Positions 1 through 7,642 of a stretch of 64,000 nt of DNA are shown piece by piece. Numbering within the stretch: the stretch's first letter is position 1; each line of letters starts with the position of its first letter. The stretch lies in NCBI GenBank assembly GCA_963829955.1, contig CAWHKS010000022.1, positions 50,013-114,012 of the forward strand, in the 5' to 3' direction. The position numbers were made by a program, and so were the translations under genes. Source of the DNA: DASTFY01 sp963829955. GTDB lineage: Bacteria > Actinomycetota > Acidimicrobiia > Acidimicrobiales > Ilumatobacteraceae. Below the pieces are notes generated by a model. That model had not been told where the DNA came from. It saw only the letters and a list, made by a program, of their open reading frames with translations, and made no database searches.

Positions 1-1
1 C

Positions 2-808
2 CGCGACCTCGCCCGCGCCGGGCTCACTCGGCGGGACTGCGTCGTGGCGGTGGGCGGCGGGATGGTCACCGACGTAGCCGGCTTCGCCGCCGCCAGCTAC
101 CACCGGGGCATCGCGGTGGTCCACGTCCCCACCACGTTGCTCGGCATGGTGGACGCGGCCATCGGCGGCAAGACTGGTGTCAACCTGCCGGAGGGCAAGA
201 ACCTCGTCGGCGCCTTCTGGCAGCCGGTCGCCGTGCTGTGCGACCTGACCGCGCTGGAGACGCTGCCCGAGCGGGAGCGCCGCAGCGGGCTGGGGGAGAT
301 GGCGAAGTACCACTTCCTGACCGGCGACGACCTCCTGGCCCTGCCGCTCGAGGAACGGGTGGCGCGGTGCGTCGCCATCAAGGCCGAGGTCGTCGTGGCC
401 GACGAGCGCGAGGCGACGGCCGGGGGGAACGCCGGCGGCGGGGCCGGGAGAGCCAGCCTCAACTACGGCCACACGCTGGCCCACGCGTTGGAGATCACCA
501 GCGGTCACGACCTGCGCCACGGAGAGGCGGTGGCCATCGGGCTGGTCTACGCGGCCGAGCTGGCGGGCGTGCTCGACCGCATCGGGCAGGACCGGATCGA
601 CGAGCACCGCGCCGTGATCGCACGGTACGGGCTCGACGCGTCATTGCCGTCCGGCTCCGAGCCCGACCGCCTCGTCGAGCTGATGGGCCGCGACAAGAAG
701 GCGCTCGACGGCTTGACCTTCGTGCTCGACGGCCCACAAGGGGTGGAGCTGGTCCCCGGGGTCGACCCGACGGACGTGAAGGCCGCGCTGGTCCGCATGG
801 GAGCATGA
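2..808 (+). CDS. aroB: 3-dehydroquinate synthase (5' end outside window)
   Basis: Converts DAHP to 3-dehydroquinate, the second step of the shikimate pathway, using NAD and a divalent metal. The frame is open from base 2, so the N-terminal part of the NAD fold lies before the window. Visible motifs are GGGMVTDVAGF (NAD-binding glycines), HVPTTLLGMVDAAIGGKTG (the family hallmark) and LNYGHTLAHALE with metal-binding histidines, followed by HGEAVAIGL. A glycine-rich stretch, ATAGGNAGGGAGRAS, just before LNYGHT is unusual and may be a small loop insertion. aroQ follows after 4 bases, so the two act in one operon. The family assignment is secure; the start cannot be seen. Confidence 0.95.
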   Translation, partial: RDLARAGLTRRDCVVAVGGGMVTDVAGFAAASYHRGIAVVHVPTTLLGMVDAAIGGKTGVNLPEGKNLVGAFWQPVAVLCDLTALETLPERERRSGLGEMAKYHFLTGDDLLALPLEERVARCVAIKAEVVVADEREATAGGNAGGGAGRASLNYGHTLAHALEITSGHDLRHGEAVAIGLVYAAELAGVLDRIGQDRIDEHRAVIARYGLDASLPSGSEPDRLVELMGRDKKALDGLTFVLDGPQGVELVPGVDPTDVKAALVRMGA

Positions 809-812
809 AACG

Positions 813-1259
813 GTGCCGCGGCCGCTGTTGCTCGTCCTGCACGGGCCCAACCTCAACCTGCTCGGCGAGCGGGAGCCGGCCGTGTACGGCACGGCCACGC
901 TGGAGGACTACGTGCAGGCCGCCCGGGAGGCCGCCGCGCGCCACGACTGGGACGTCGAGGCCTTCCAGACGAACCACGAGGGCGAGCTGGTGGATGCCAT
1001 CCACGGCGCCCGGGGGCGGTGCGCGGCCATCCTCATCAACCCCGGTGCTTTCACCCACTACGCCTGGTCGCTGCACGACGCCCTCGCCGCGTTCGCCGGC
1101 CCGGTGCTGGAGGTGCACATCTCCAATCCGAGCGCCCGCGAGCCGTGGCGCCACACGAGTGTCGTAGCGCCGGCAGCCGCGGGTTCGATCATGGGCCTGG
1201 GCCTGGCCGGGTACGGGCTGGCCGTCGACGCGCTCGCCGGGCTGGTGGAGCGGTCATGA
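813..1259 (+). CDS. aroQ: type II 3-dehydroquinate dehydratase
   Basis: Dehydrates 3-dehydroquinate to 3-dehydroshikimate by trans elimination, the step after aroB. The 148-residue product has the type II length and the N-terminal motif GPNLNLLGEREPAVYG, with the tyrosine and arginine of the active-site lid. QTNHEGELVDAIH, INPGAFTHYAWSLHDAL and EVHISNPSAREPWRHTS are the substrate-contact blocks. The GTG start lies 4 bases after the aroB stop, and its stop overlaps the pepQ start as ATGA, so translation is probably coupled. Confidence 0.95.
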   Translation: MPRPLLLVLHGPNLNLLGEREPAVYGTATLEDYVQAAREAAARHDWDVEAFQTNHEGELVDAIHGARGRCAAILINPGAFTHYAWSLHDALAAFAGPVLEVHISNPSAREPWRHTSVVAPAAAGSIMGLGLAGYGLAVDALAGLVERS

Positions 1260-2371
1260 AGCTGCCGCCGTTGGAGGTCGGCCCGCGGGCGGGCCGTGTG
1301 CGGGACCGCCTCGCGGGCGCCGGTGTCGACGCCCTGCTGGTCACCGACCTCGTCAACGTCCGGTGGCTGACCGGGTTCACCGGCTCGGCCGGGCGGGCGC
1401 TGATCCTTCCCGAGCGGGTGGTGCTCGTCACTGACGGCCGGTACGAGGAACGGGCGGCGGAGGAACTGGCCGCAGTGGGGTGCGACGCCACGGTGACCAT
1501 CGGCCGCTCGGTGGCCGCCCAGGACGAGGCGCTGGCCGCCGCCGTGCGCGGGCTGGCCAGGGTGGGGTTGGAGGCCGAGCACGTCAGCTGGGCCGGGGTG
1601 GAGCGCTACCGCACGGCGCTGCCGGCCGAGCTGGTTCCCACGAGCGGGCTGGTCGAGGCCGAGCGGCGCACCAAGGACGCCGGCGAACTGGCCCGCATCG
1701 AGCACGCCTGCTCGCTCGCCAGCCAGGCGCTGGCGGACGTGTCCCACCTGCTCGATGCCGAGCCGACGGAAGCCGCGTTCGCGCTCGCGCTCGAGGACCG
1801 GATGCGGGGGCTCGGCGCCGACGGGCCGAGCTTCCCGTCCATCGTGGCCAGCGGACCCAACGCGGCGAAGCCCCACCACGACCCGTCGGACCGGCGCATC
1901 ACCGACGGCGACTGCCTGATCCTCGACTTCGGTGCGCTCTACGAGGGCTACCACTCGGACATGACCCGCACCGCGCTCCTCGGCGAGGTGGATCCATGGC
2001 TGGAGGAGGCGTACGCCGCCGTCGAGGCCACCCAGGCCATCGGCGTGGCCGCGGCCCGGCCGGACTTCGCGGGGCGTGCCCTCGACGGGGTGTGCCGGAC
2101 GGCGCTGACCGGGTCCGGTTTCGGTGACCACTTCACCCACGGCACCGGCCACGGGGTGGGGCTCCTGATCCACGAGGTCCCATGGGCCACTGCCGGCTCG
2201 GTCGACACGCTGGCCGTCGGGGACGTCGTGACCGTCGAGCCCGGGGTCTATCGTGCAGGGCTCGGCGGCGTCCGGATCGAGGACACCGTAGTGATCACCG
2301 TCGACGGCTGCCGACCCCTCACGCACACACCGAAGGACCTCTCATGCCTGCGATCTCCACCAACGACTTGA
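1256..2371 (+). CDS. pepQ: M24-family Xaa-Pro aminopeptidase/dipeptidase
   Basis: A cytoplasmic metallopeptidase cleaving bonds next to proline. The 371-residue protein has an N-terminal creatinase-like domain (about 1-130) and a C-terminal pita-bread domain. Metal ligands are visible as the two aspartates in LILDFGALYEGYHSDMTRT, the histidine of THGTGHGVGL and the glutamates of VEPGVYRAGLGGVRIEDT. The ATG at 1256 overlaps the aroQ stop and gives the usual N-terminus; the frame is open upstream but that is antisense-like aroQ sequence. The 3' end overlaps efp by 28 bases. aroQ-pepQ-efp-nusB is a common gene order in Gram-positive bacteria. The exact substrate class (dipeptidase or aminopeptidase) is not resolved. 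Confidence 0.88.
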   Translation: MKLPPLEVGPRAGRVRDRLAGAGVDALLVTDLVNVRWLTGFTGSAGRALILPERVVLVTDGRYEERAAEELAAVGCDATVTIGRSVAAQDEALAAAVRGLARVGLEAEHVSWAGVERYRTALPAELVPTSGLVEAERRTKDAGELARIEHACSLASQALADVSHLLDAEPTEAAFALALEDRMRGLGADGPSFPSIVASGPNAAKPHHDPSDRRITDGDCLILDFGALYEGYHSDMTRTALLGEVDPWLEEAYAAVEATQAIGVAAARPDFAGRALDGVCRTALTGSGFGDHFTHGTGHGVGLLIHEVPWATAGSVDTLAVGDVVTVEPGVYRAGLGGVRIEDTVVITVDGCRPLTHTPKDLSCLRSPPTT

Positions 2372-2907
2372 AGAACGGGATCACGCTGCAGCTCGACAAC
2401 GGGCTGTTCACCGTCGTCGACTTCCAGCACGTCAAGCCCGGCAAGGGCGGGGCGTTCGTCCGCACGAAGCTCAAGAACGTGCGGACCGGCGCAGTTCTCG
2501 AGCGCACGTTCAACGCCGGGGTCAGGGTCACGCAGGCCATCGTCGACAAGCGGGACATGCAGTTCCTGTACCGCGACGGCGACGACTACGTCTTCATGGA
2601 CCGCGTGTCCTATGAGCAGGTCCCCGTGCCGCCGTCCGCGCTCGGCGAGGCGGCCGACTACCTGGTGGAGCAGATGACGGCCAACCTCGCCACCTTCGAG
2701 GGTGAGATCGTGCAGGTGGAGATCGCCCCGTCCGTCGAGCTGACCATCGCCGAGACGGAACCCGGCGTGCAGGGTGACCGGGTCTCCGGCGCCCGCAAGC
2801 CGGCGACGCTGGAGACCGGACTCGTCATCCAGGTGCCGTTGTTCGTAAACCCCGGCGACCGGGTGAAGGTGGACACCCGCTCCGGCGAGTACCTCACGCG
2901 GGTCTGA
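2344..2907 (+). CDS. efp: translation elongation factor P
   Basis: Binds between the ribosomal P and E sites and relieves stalling on polyproline. The 187 residues are the standard three-domain length. Domain I carries the tip loop HVKPGKGGAFVR with lysine 34, the residue that is modified in many bacteria; no epmA/epmB-type modification gene is in the window. C-terminal GDRVKVDTRSGEYLTRV is the family signature. The ATG at 2344 lies inside the end of pepQ in another frame, so translation may be coupled. It ends 3 bases before nusB. Confidence 0.97.
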   Translation: MPAISTNDLKNGITLQLDNGLFTVVDFQHVKPGKGGAFVRTKLKNVRTGAVLERTFNAGVRVTQAIVDKRDMQFLYRDGDDYVFMDRVSYEQVPVPPSALGEAADYLVEQMTANLATFEGEIVQVEIAPSVELTIAETEPGVQGDRVSGARKPATLETGLVIQVPLFVNPGDRVKVDTRSGEYLTRV

Positions 2908-2910
2908 CGG

Positions 2911-3372
2911 GTGGCATTCGACGAGCGCGAGGAGGATCCGCGCTCGGACGCCCGGGAGCGGGCGCTGTCCCTGCTCTACGAGGCCGAATCCAAGGAGGAA
3001 GCGCCGCGGCAGGTGCTGGCCGCCCTGCCCGTGCCCCCCGCGGCGCTCGTGGTGACGCTGGTCGAGGGGGTCGAGGATCACCAAGCCGAGCTCGATGCGC
3101 TCATCGCGGGGCACGCCCGCAACTGGAGCCTCGACCGCATGCCGGCCATCGACCGCAACGTCCTGCGTCTGGCCCTCTACGAGCTGAAGGACCGTCCGGA
3201 GGTGCCGGTGCCGGTCGTCATCGACGAAGCCGTCGAGCTGGCCAAGCGCTTCTCGACCGACGACTCCGGCCGCTTCGTCAACGGGATGCTGTCGGCCATC
3301 GCTCCCAAGCTCCGCCCGGGCCGCGATCTTCCCCGCGACCGTCCGGCCGAGGACGATCCGCCCCCGTCCTGA
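2911..3372 (+). CDS. nusB: transcription antitermination factor NusB
   Basis: With NusE/S10 it binds boxA RNA and supports antitermination on rRNA operons. The 153-residue protein has the all-helical NusB pattern: ARERALSLLYEAE at the N-terminus, then the conserved IDRNVLRLALYEL and PVVIDEAVELAKRFSTDDSGRFVNGMLSAI. A GTG start follows the efp stop by 3 bases. It ends the upstream operon: the PyrR leader and a new promoter follow. Confidence 0.95.
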   Translation: MAFDEREEDPRSDARERALSLLYEAESKEEAPRQVLAALPVPPAALVVTLVEGVEDHQAELDALIAGHARNWSLDRMPAIDRNVLRLALYELKDRPEVPVPVVIDEAVELAKRFSTDDSGRFVNGMLSAIAPKLRPGRDLPRDRPAEDDPPPS

Positions 3373-3403
3373 CGACATCCGCGGCGACGGCGGCCGCGGC
3401 CGC

Positions 3404-3441
3404 TATGGTGCTGGGAGCCGTCAAATGGGTCCCGTGAGGCC
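3404..3441 (+). promoter_or_regulatory. pyr operon promoter and PyrR-binding loop
   Basis: A TATGGT hexamer at 3404-3409 can act as a -10 element, placing transcription start near 3416; no convincing -35 is seen. At 3428-3441 the sequence GGTCCCGTGAGGCC matches the PyrR anti-antiterminator loop consensus ARUCCNGNGAGGYU at 12 of 14 positions, differing only at the first and last base. It lies just before the strong ribosome-binding site GGAGGAGG and the ATG at 3460. UMP-bound PyrR on this loop could both cover the ribosome-binding site and favour the downstream terminator. The motif is seen; the mechanism is inferred. Confidence 0.7.
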
Positions 3442-3459
3442 CGTACGGAGGAGGAGTCC

Positions 3460-4053
3460 ATGAGCGCTGCGAGCCCGCGGCCGCCTACCGAGCCGAGCAC
3501 CGCCCGCCCCCTGCGAGGGGGCGTTTTTCATGTCCGGGCCCAGGTGCTGAGCGCCGACGACATCCGCCGGGCCGTCACCCGCATCGCCCACGAGATCGTG
3601 GAGCGCAACCGGGGTGATGAGCACCTGGCCGTGATCGGGCTGGCGAACGGCGGCACCTGGCTAGCCGAGGCGCTTGCCCGGGCCATCGCCGGCATCGAGG
3701 GCCACCGGCCGCCGGCCGCGGGGGTCCTCGACGTCAGCCTTCACCGGGACGACATCGGGCTGCGGCCGGTGCTGCCGGGCTCGATCACCACGATCCCCGG
3801 CTCACTCGACGGGCGGGTCGTGGTGCTGGTCGACGACGTGCTGTACACGGGCCGGACCGTGCGGGCGGCCCTCGACGCCCTCAACGACTACGGCCGCCCC
3901 CGGGCCGTGCAGCTCGCCGTGCTGGTCGACCGGGGCCACCGCGAGCTGCCGATCCGGCCCGACTACGTGGGCAAGAACCTGCCCACCGGCGTCGACGAGG
4001 AGGTCCGGGTGAGCCCCGGCGGCGTCGAGATCGGAACGGTGGTGTCGTCATGA
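3460..4053 (+). CDS. pyrR: PyrR, pyr operon regulator/uracil phosphoribosyltransferase
   Basis: RNA-binding regulator of pyrimidine genes, often with weak uracil phosphoribosyltransferase activity. The PRPP-binding motif VVVLVDDVLYTGRTVRAALDAL and the PyrR-typical RAVQLAVLVDRGHRELPIR and YVGKNLPT are intact. The ATG at 3460 has an excellent ribosome-binding site but gives a low-complexity 28-residue N-terminus spanning the terminator hairpin. An in-frame GTG at 3544 (then LSADDIRRAVTRIAHEI) would give a 169-residue protein closer to the conserved domain. Translation from 3460 would itself run through the terminator. Its stop overlaps pyrB as ATGA. The family is certain, the start is not. Confidence 0.93.
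   Translation: MSAASPRPPTEPSTARPLRGGVFHVRAQVLSADDIRRAVTRIAHEIVERNRGDEHLAVIGLANGGTWLAEALARAIAGIEGHRPPAAGVLDVSLHRDDIGLRPVLPGSITTIPGSLDGRVVVLVDDVLYTGRTVRAALDALNDYGRPRAVQLAVLVDRGHRELPIRPDYVGKNLPTGVDEEVRVSPGGVEIGTVVSS
3505..3528 (+). terminator. intrinsic terminator/attenuator in the pyrR leader
   Basis: A perfect 8-base-pair stem, CGCCCCCT and AGGGGGCG with a three-base GCG loop, is followed at once by five T residues. It lies 64 bases downstream of the PyrR loop, the usual place for a pyr attenuator. It falls inside the longest pyrR reading frame (start 3460), between that start and an in-frame GTG at 3544. Confidence 0.75.
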
Positions 4054-5066
4054 CGGAGCAGCTCGAGCTCCTCGGTCCGACCGCCGGCCAGGCGCAGCAC
4101 CTCCGCTCCATCGAGGAGCTGTCGGTGGACGATCTCGTCGACGTCCTCGACCTCACCGACCACATGGTGGAGGTGTGCCGCCGGCCGGTGCCCAAGGTCC
4201 CGGCCCTGCGGGGAAGGACCGTGCTCTCGCTCTTCTTCGAGGACTCGACTCGCACGCGCCTGTCGTTCGAGACGGCGGCCAAGCGCTTGTCCGCCGACAC
4301 CATGACCTTCTCGGCCTCGTCCTCCAGCGTCAACAAGGGCGAGAGCCTGCGCGACACGGTGGAGACGCTCGACGCCATGGGCATCGACGCCGCCGTCGTG
4401 CGCCACCGCTCCTCGGGCGTGCCGTGGCAGGTGTCGCGCTGGACGAGCGCCAGCATCATCAACGCCGGGGACGGCTGGCACCAGCACCCCACCCAGGCCC
4501 TGCTCGACGCCTACACCATCCGCACCGAGCACCCCGCCGCCCGCTCCGCCGTCGCCGAGGGCCGGCGACCGCTCGAGGGTCTGCACATAGGGATCCTGGG
4601 CGACGTCAAGCACTCCCGGGTGGCCCGCTCCAACGTCCAGGCCTTCCAGGCCCTCGGCGCCACGGTCACGCTCATCGCCCCCCGCACCCTCCTCCCGCCC
4701 AGCGTGGCAGGGTGGGGGAGCCAGCTCACGGTGACCACCGACCTCGACGAGGTCCTCCCCAAGCTCGACGTGGCCTACGTCTTGCGCATGCAACTCGAAC
4801 GCCAGGAGCAGGCGCTCGTGCCGACGCTGCGGGAGTACACCGCCCGCTTCGGCCTGACCCCGGAGCGGGCCCATCGCATGCCCGGTGACGCGCTCGTCAT
4901 GCACCCGGGGCCGATGAACCGCGGGGTCGAGATCGCCCCAGAGGTGGCCGATCGCCCCAATTCGGTCATCACCCACCAGGTGGCCAACGGGGTCGCCCTG
5001 CGCATGGCCGTTCTCTACCGGTTGCTCGGCTCGGGCGTACCGCTGACGGGAGGCTCCGATGTCTGA
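4050..5066 (+). CDS. pyrB: aspartate carbamoyltransferase catalytic subunit
   Basis: Joins carbamoyl phosphate and aspartate, the committed step of UMP synthesis. The 338-residue protein has the carbamoyl-phosphate motif FFEDSTRTRLSFE near residue 60, SSSVNKGES, and the HPTQALLDAYTI block. The N-terminal extension of about 15 residues is slightly longer than usual. It overlaps pyrR by 4 bases and pyrC by 8, so the three are translationally coupled. No pyrI regulatory subunit is present, as expected for Gram-positive bacteria. Confidence 0.96.
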   Translation: MTEQLELLGPTAGQAQHLRSIEELSVDDLVDVLDLTDHMVEVCRRPVPKVPALRGRTVLSLFFEDSTRTRLSFETAAKRLSADTMTFSASSSSVNKGESLRDTVETLDAMGIDAAVVRHRSSGVPWQVSRWTSASIINAGDGWHQHPTQALLDAYTIRTEHPAARSAVAEGRRPLEGLHIGILGDVKHSRVARSNVQAFQALGATVTLIAPRTLLPPSVAGWGSQLTVTTDLDEVLPKLDVAYVLRMQLERQEQALVPTLREYTARFGLTPERAHRMPGDALVMHPGPMNRGVEIAPEVADRPNSVITHQVANGVALRMAVLYRLLGSGVPLTGGSDV

Positions 5067-6330
5067 GTTGGTCATCAGGGGCGGCACGGTGGTCGACGCC
5101 CGCGGCTCGCGGCGGGCCGATGTGGTGGTGGCGGACGGGCGCGTCGTCGCGGTGGGAGAGGATCTCACCGCCGACGAGATCGTGGACGCCGGGGGCTGCG
5201 TCGTGGCGCCGGGCCTGGTCGACCTGCACTGCCACCTGCGCCAGCCGGGCCAGGAGGAGGCAGAGACCGTCGAGACCGGCAGCAGAGCGGGATCGCTCGG
5301 CGGGTACACCGCGCTCGTGGCCATGCCCAACACCACGCCGGCCATCGACTCGGCGGCGATGGTCCACGAGGTGCTCGACCTCGGGCGCTCGGCGCTGTGC
5401 GACATCCACGTCGCGGGCGCCATCACCGTCGGACGGGAAGGCGAGAAGCTGGCGCCGGTGGGGGAGATGGCCGCGCTGGGCGTGCGGCTCTTCACCGACG
5501 ACGGCCGGGGCGTGCAGGACGCGCGCCTGATGCGCCGGGCGATGGAGTACGCGTCGGACCTCGACGTGATCCTCGCCCAGCATTGCGAGGACGAGGCCAT
5601 CGCACAGGGCGGAGCCATGCACGAGGGGGAGTGGTCGAGCCGCCTCGGGCTGCCCGGCCAGCCGCCCGAAGCCGAGGAGCTGATGGTCCAGCGCGACCTG
5701 GCCCTCGCCCGGCTGACCGGGGCTCGGGTGCACTTCCAGCACCTGTCCACGGCCGGCTCCATCGCCATGGTGCGGGCTGCCCGGGCAGCCGGCCTCCCGG
5801 TCACCGCCGAGGCGACGACCCACCACTTCACGCTCACTCACGCCGCCTGCGCAGGTTACGACCCTGTCTTCAAGGTCAACCCTCCGCTGCGCACGGAAGA
5901 GGACCGGAAGGCGGTGAAGTCCGGGCTGGCCGACGGCGCGCTCGACGCCATCGCCACCGACCACGCCCCCCACGCCCCCCACCTGAAGGAGCTGCCCTTC
6001 GATCAGGCGCCGCCGGGGATGCTGGGTCTGGAGACGGCGGTAGCGCTGGCCCTGACCGAGCTCGAGCTGCCCGTCGAGCAGGTGCTGGCCCTGATGTCCT
6101 GGCAGCCGGCGGTCATCGCCGGCCTGGCCGACCACGGCGGCCCGATCGAGCCCGGTCGCCCGGCCCACCTGTGCGTCATCGACCCCACCCACGAGTGGGT
6201 GGTCGACCCAGGAACGCTGGCCAGCCGAGCCCGCAACACGCCCTACGCCGGCCGCCGCCTGCGGGGCAAGGTCCGCCACACGCTGCTCGGCGGCGAGCTG
6301 ACCGTGCGGGACGGCGACGCCCAGCGATGA
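5059..6330 (+). CDS. pyrC: dihydroorotase
   Basis: Closes carbamoyl aspartate to dihydroorotate. The 423-residue protein is the long, type I form of the amidohydrolase superfamily. Zinc ligands are visible in DLHCHLRQPGQ (HxH), in QHCEDE and in ATDHAPH with the catalytic aspartate; MPNTTPAID is the substrate-side loop. It starts with an ATG inside the end of pyrB and is followed by 127 noncoding bases that hold the ARG boxes before carA. Confidence 0.95.
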   Translation: MSELVIRGGTVVDARGSRRADVVVADGRVVAVGEDLTADEIVDAGGCVVAPGLVDLHCHLRQPGQEEAETVETGSRAGSLGGYTALVAMPNTTPAIDSAAMVHEVLDLGRSALCDIHVAGAITVGREGEKLAPVGEMAALGVRLFTDDGRGVQDARLMRRAMEYASDLDVILAQHCEDEAIAQGGAMHEGEWSSRLGLPGQPPEAEELMVQRDLALARLTGARVHFQHLSTAGSIAMVRAARAAGLPVTAEATTHHFTLTHAACAGYDPVFKVNPPLRTEEDRKAVKSGLADGALDAIATDHAPHAPHLKELPFDQAPPGMLGLETAVALALTELELPVEQVLALMSWQPAVIAGLADHGGPIEPGRPAHLCVIDPTHEWVVDPGTLASRARNTPYAGRRLRGKVRHTLLGGELTVRDGDAQR

Positions 6331-6348
6331 CGCGCCGGCCCGGATTTC

Positions 6349-6382
6349 TGCATGAACATGCCGTAGGGTGCATGACCATGCA
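6349..6382 (+). promoter_or_regulatory. paired ARG boxes and -10 element upstream of carAB
   Basis: Two near-palindromic operators, TGCATGAACATGC (6349-6361) and TGCATGACCATGCA (6369-6382), are spaced 20 bases apart, two helical turns. They share the form TGCATGNNCATGCA with the pair at 29684-29719 before argC. A candidate -10 hexamer, TAGGGT at 6364-6369, lies between and touches the second box, so a bound ArgR hexamer would block RNA polymerase. argR is in this window at 33853. Confidence 0.75.
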
Positions 6383-6457
6383 CCCCGAGCTGGTTCTCGC
6401 GGCGTCCAGTACCGCTGGGCGAGACGCAAGGCCGCGAGAATCGCCGAGGGGCGCCCG

Positions 6458-7642
6458 ATGAGCGGCGGCAGTGCACGGCGGGAGGGTGCGCTGGTCCTGG
6501 CCGACGGATCGGTCTTCGAGGGCGACCTGATCGGAGCCGAACCGGCGAGCGGAGTCGCCGCGGGCGAGGTGGTGTTCAACACGGTCCTGTCCGGCTACCA
6601 GGAGGTCCTCACCGACCCGAGCTACGCGGGCCAGATCATCTCGTTCACGAACCCCCACATCGGCAACTACGGAGTGAACCGGACCGACTTCGAGGCCCGG
6701 CGGCCGTTCTGCCGCGGCGTGGTGGTTCGCGAACTGGCCCGGCGCCGCTCCAACTGGCGGGCCGACGGTGACCTCGACAGTCTGCTCAGGGGCTACGGCA
6801 TCGCCGGCATTGCCGGCATCGACACCCGGCGGCTCACCCGCCTGCTCCGTGACGGCGGCGCGCTGCCCGGCGCCTTCGGCGACGCTCCCGAAGCCGTCCT
6901 GCGGGCCGTGGCCCGCGGTGAGCCGGGCACGGGCGGGGTCGACCTCGTGCACGAGGTGACGACGGCGAGGCCGTACACGGTCATCGGCCGCGGGTCGTTC
7001 AGGGTCGTGGCCTACGACTTCGGCATCAAGCGGACCATCCTGCGCCAGCTGGCGGGGCTGGGCACGGTCGAGGTGGTGCCGGCCGGCACGCCCGCCGCCG
7101 ACGTCCTGGCCCGGGAGCCCGACGGTGTCTTCCTGTCCAACGGACCCGGGGACCCGGCGATGGTGCCGTACGCGGTCGAGGCCGTCGGCGCACTCATCGG
7201 CGAAGTCCCGGTGTTCGGGATCTGCCTCGGGCACCAGGTGCTGGCCCGCGCCATCGGCGCAGAGACGGTGAAGCTGCCCTTCGGTCACCACGGCGGCAAC
7301 CACCCGGTCCAGCAGGTTTCCACCGGCCGGGTGGAGATCACGAGCCAGAACCACAACTTCGCCGTGGCCGCCGACTCGTTGGCCGGGCGGGCCGAGCTCA
7401 CGCACGTCAACCTGAACGACGGGGTGTGCGAGGGGATGCGGGTGCTCGGTGCGCCCGCCTTCAGCGTGCAGTACCACCCCGAGGCCGGCCCCGGCCCCCA
7501 CGACAGCCGGTACCTCTTCGACGAGTTCGCCGGCCTGATGGCGGGCTCCCGTGGTTGGGGCTCCTTCGAGACGACCGCGCCCGAGGGCCACGTGCCTGGC
7601 GAGCCGGCCGGTCTGCCCGATCCCGATCCGGTAGGCGCCTGA
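6458..7642 (+). CDS. carA: carbamoyl-phosphate synthase small subunit
   Basis: Glutaminase subunit that feeds ammonia to CarB. The 394 residues comprise the N-terminal CPSase domain (GALVLADGSVFEGDLIG, FNTVLSGYQEVLTDPSYAGQ) and a class I amidotransferase domain with the nucleophile cysteine in FGICLGHQVLARAIG and the His/Glu pair in SVQYHPEAGPGP. The ATG at 6458 follows AGGGG; the frame is open upstream but crosses the operators. It overlaps carB by one base (TGATG). Carbamoyl phosphate feeds both pyrB and argF, which fits control by both PyrR and ArgR. Confidence 0.96.
   Translation: MSGGSARREGALVLADGSVFEGDLIGAEPASGVAAGEVVFNTVLSGYQEVLTDPSYAGQIISFTNPHIGNYGVNRTDFEARRPFCRGVVVRELARRRSNWRADGDLDSLLRGYGIAGIAGIDTRRLTRLLRDGGALPGAFGDAPEAVLRAVARGEPGTGGVDLVHEVTTARPYTVIGRGSFRVVAYDFGIKRTILRQLAGLGTVEVVPAGTPAADVLAREPDGVFLSNGPGDPAMVPYAVEAVGALIGEVPVFGICLGHQVLARAIGAETVKLPFGHHGGNHPVQQVSTGRVEITSQNHNFAVAADSLAGRAELTHVNLNDGVCEGMRVLGAPAFSVQYHPEAGPGPHDSRYLFDEFAGLMAGSRGWGSFETTAPEGHVPGEPAGLPDPDPVGA

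Noticed and set aside
2344..2907. Unusual EF-P modification system
   Set aside because: The tip has an ordinary lysine (PGKGGAF) and no modification genes are in the window; nothing further can be said.
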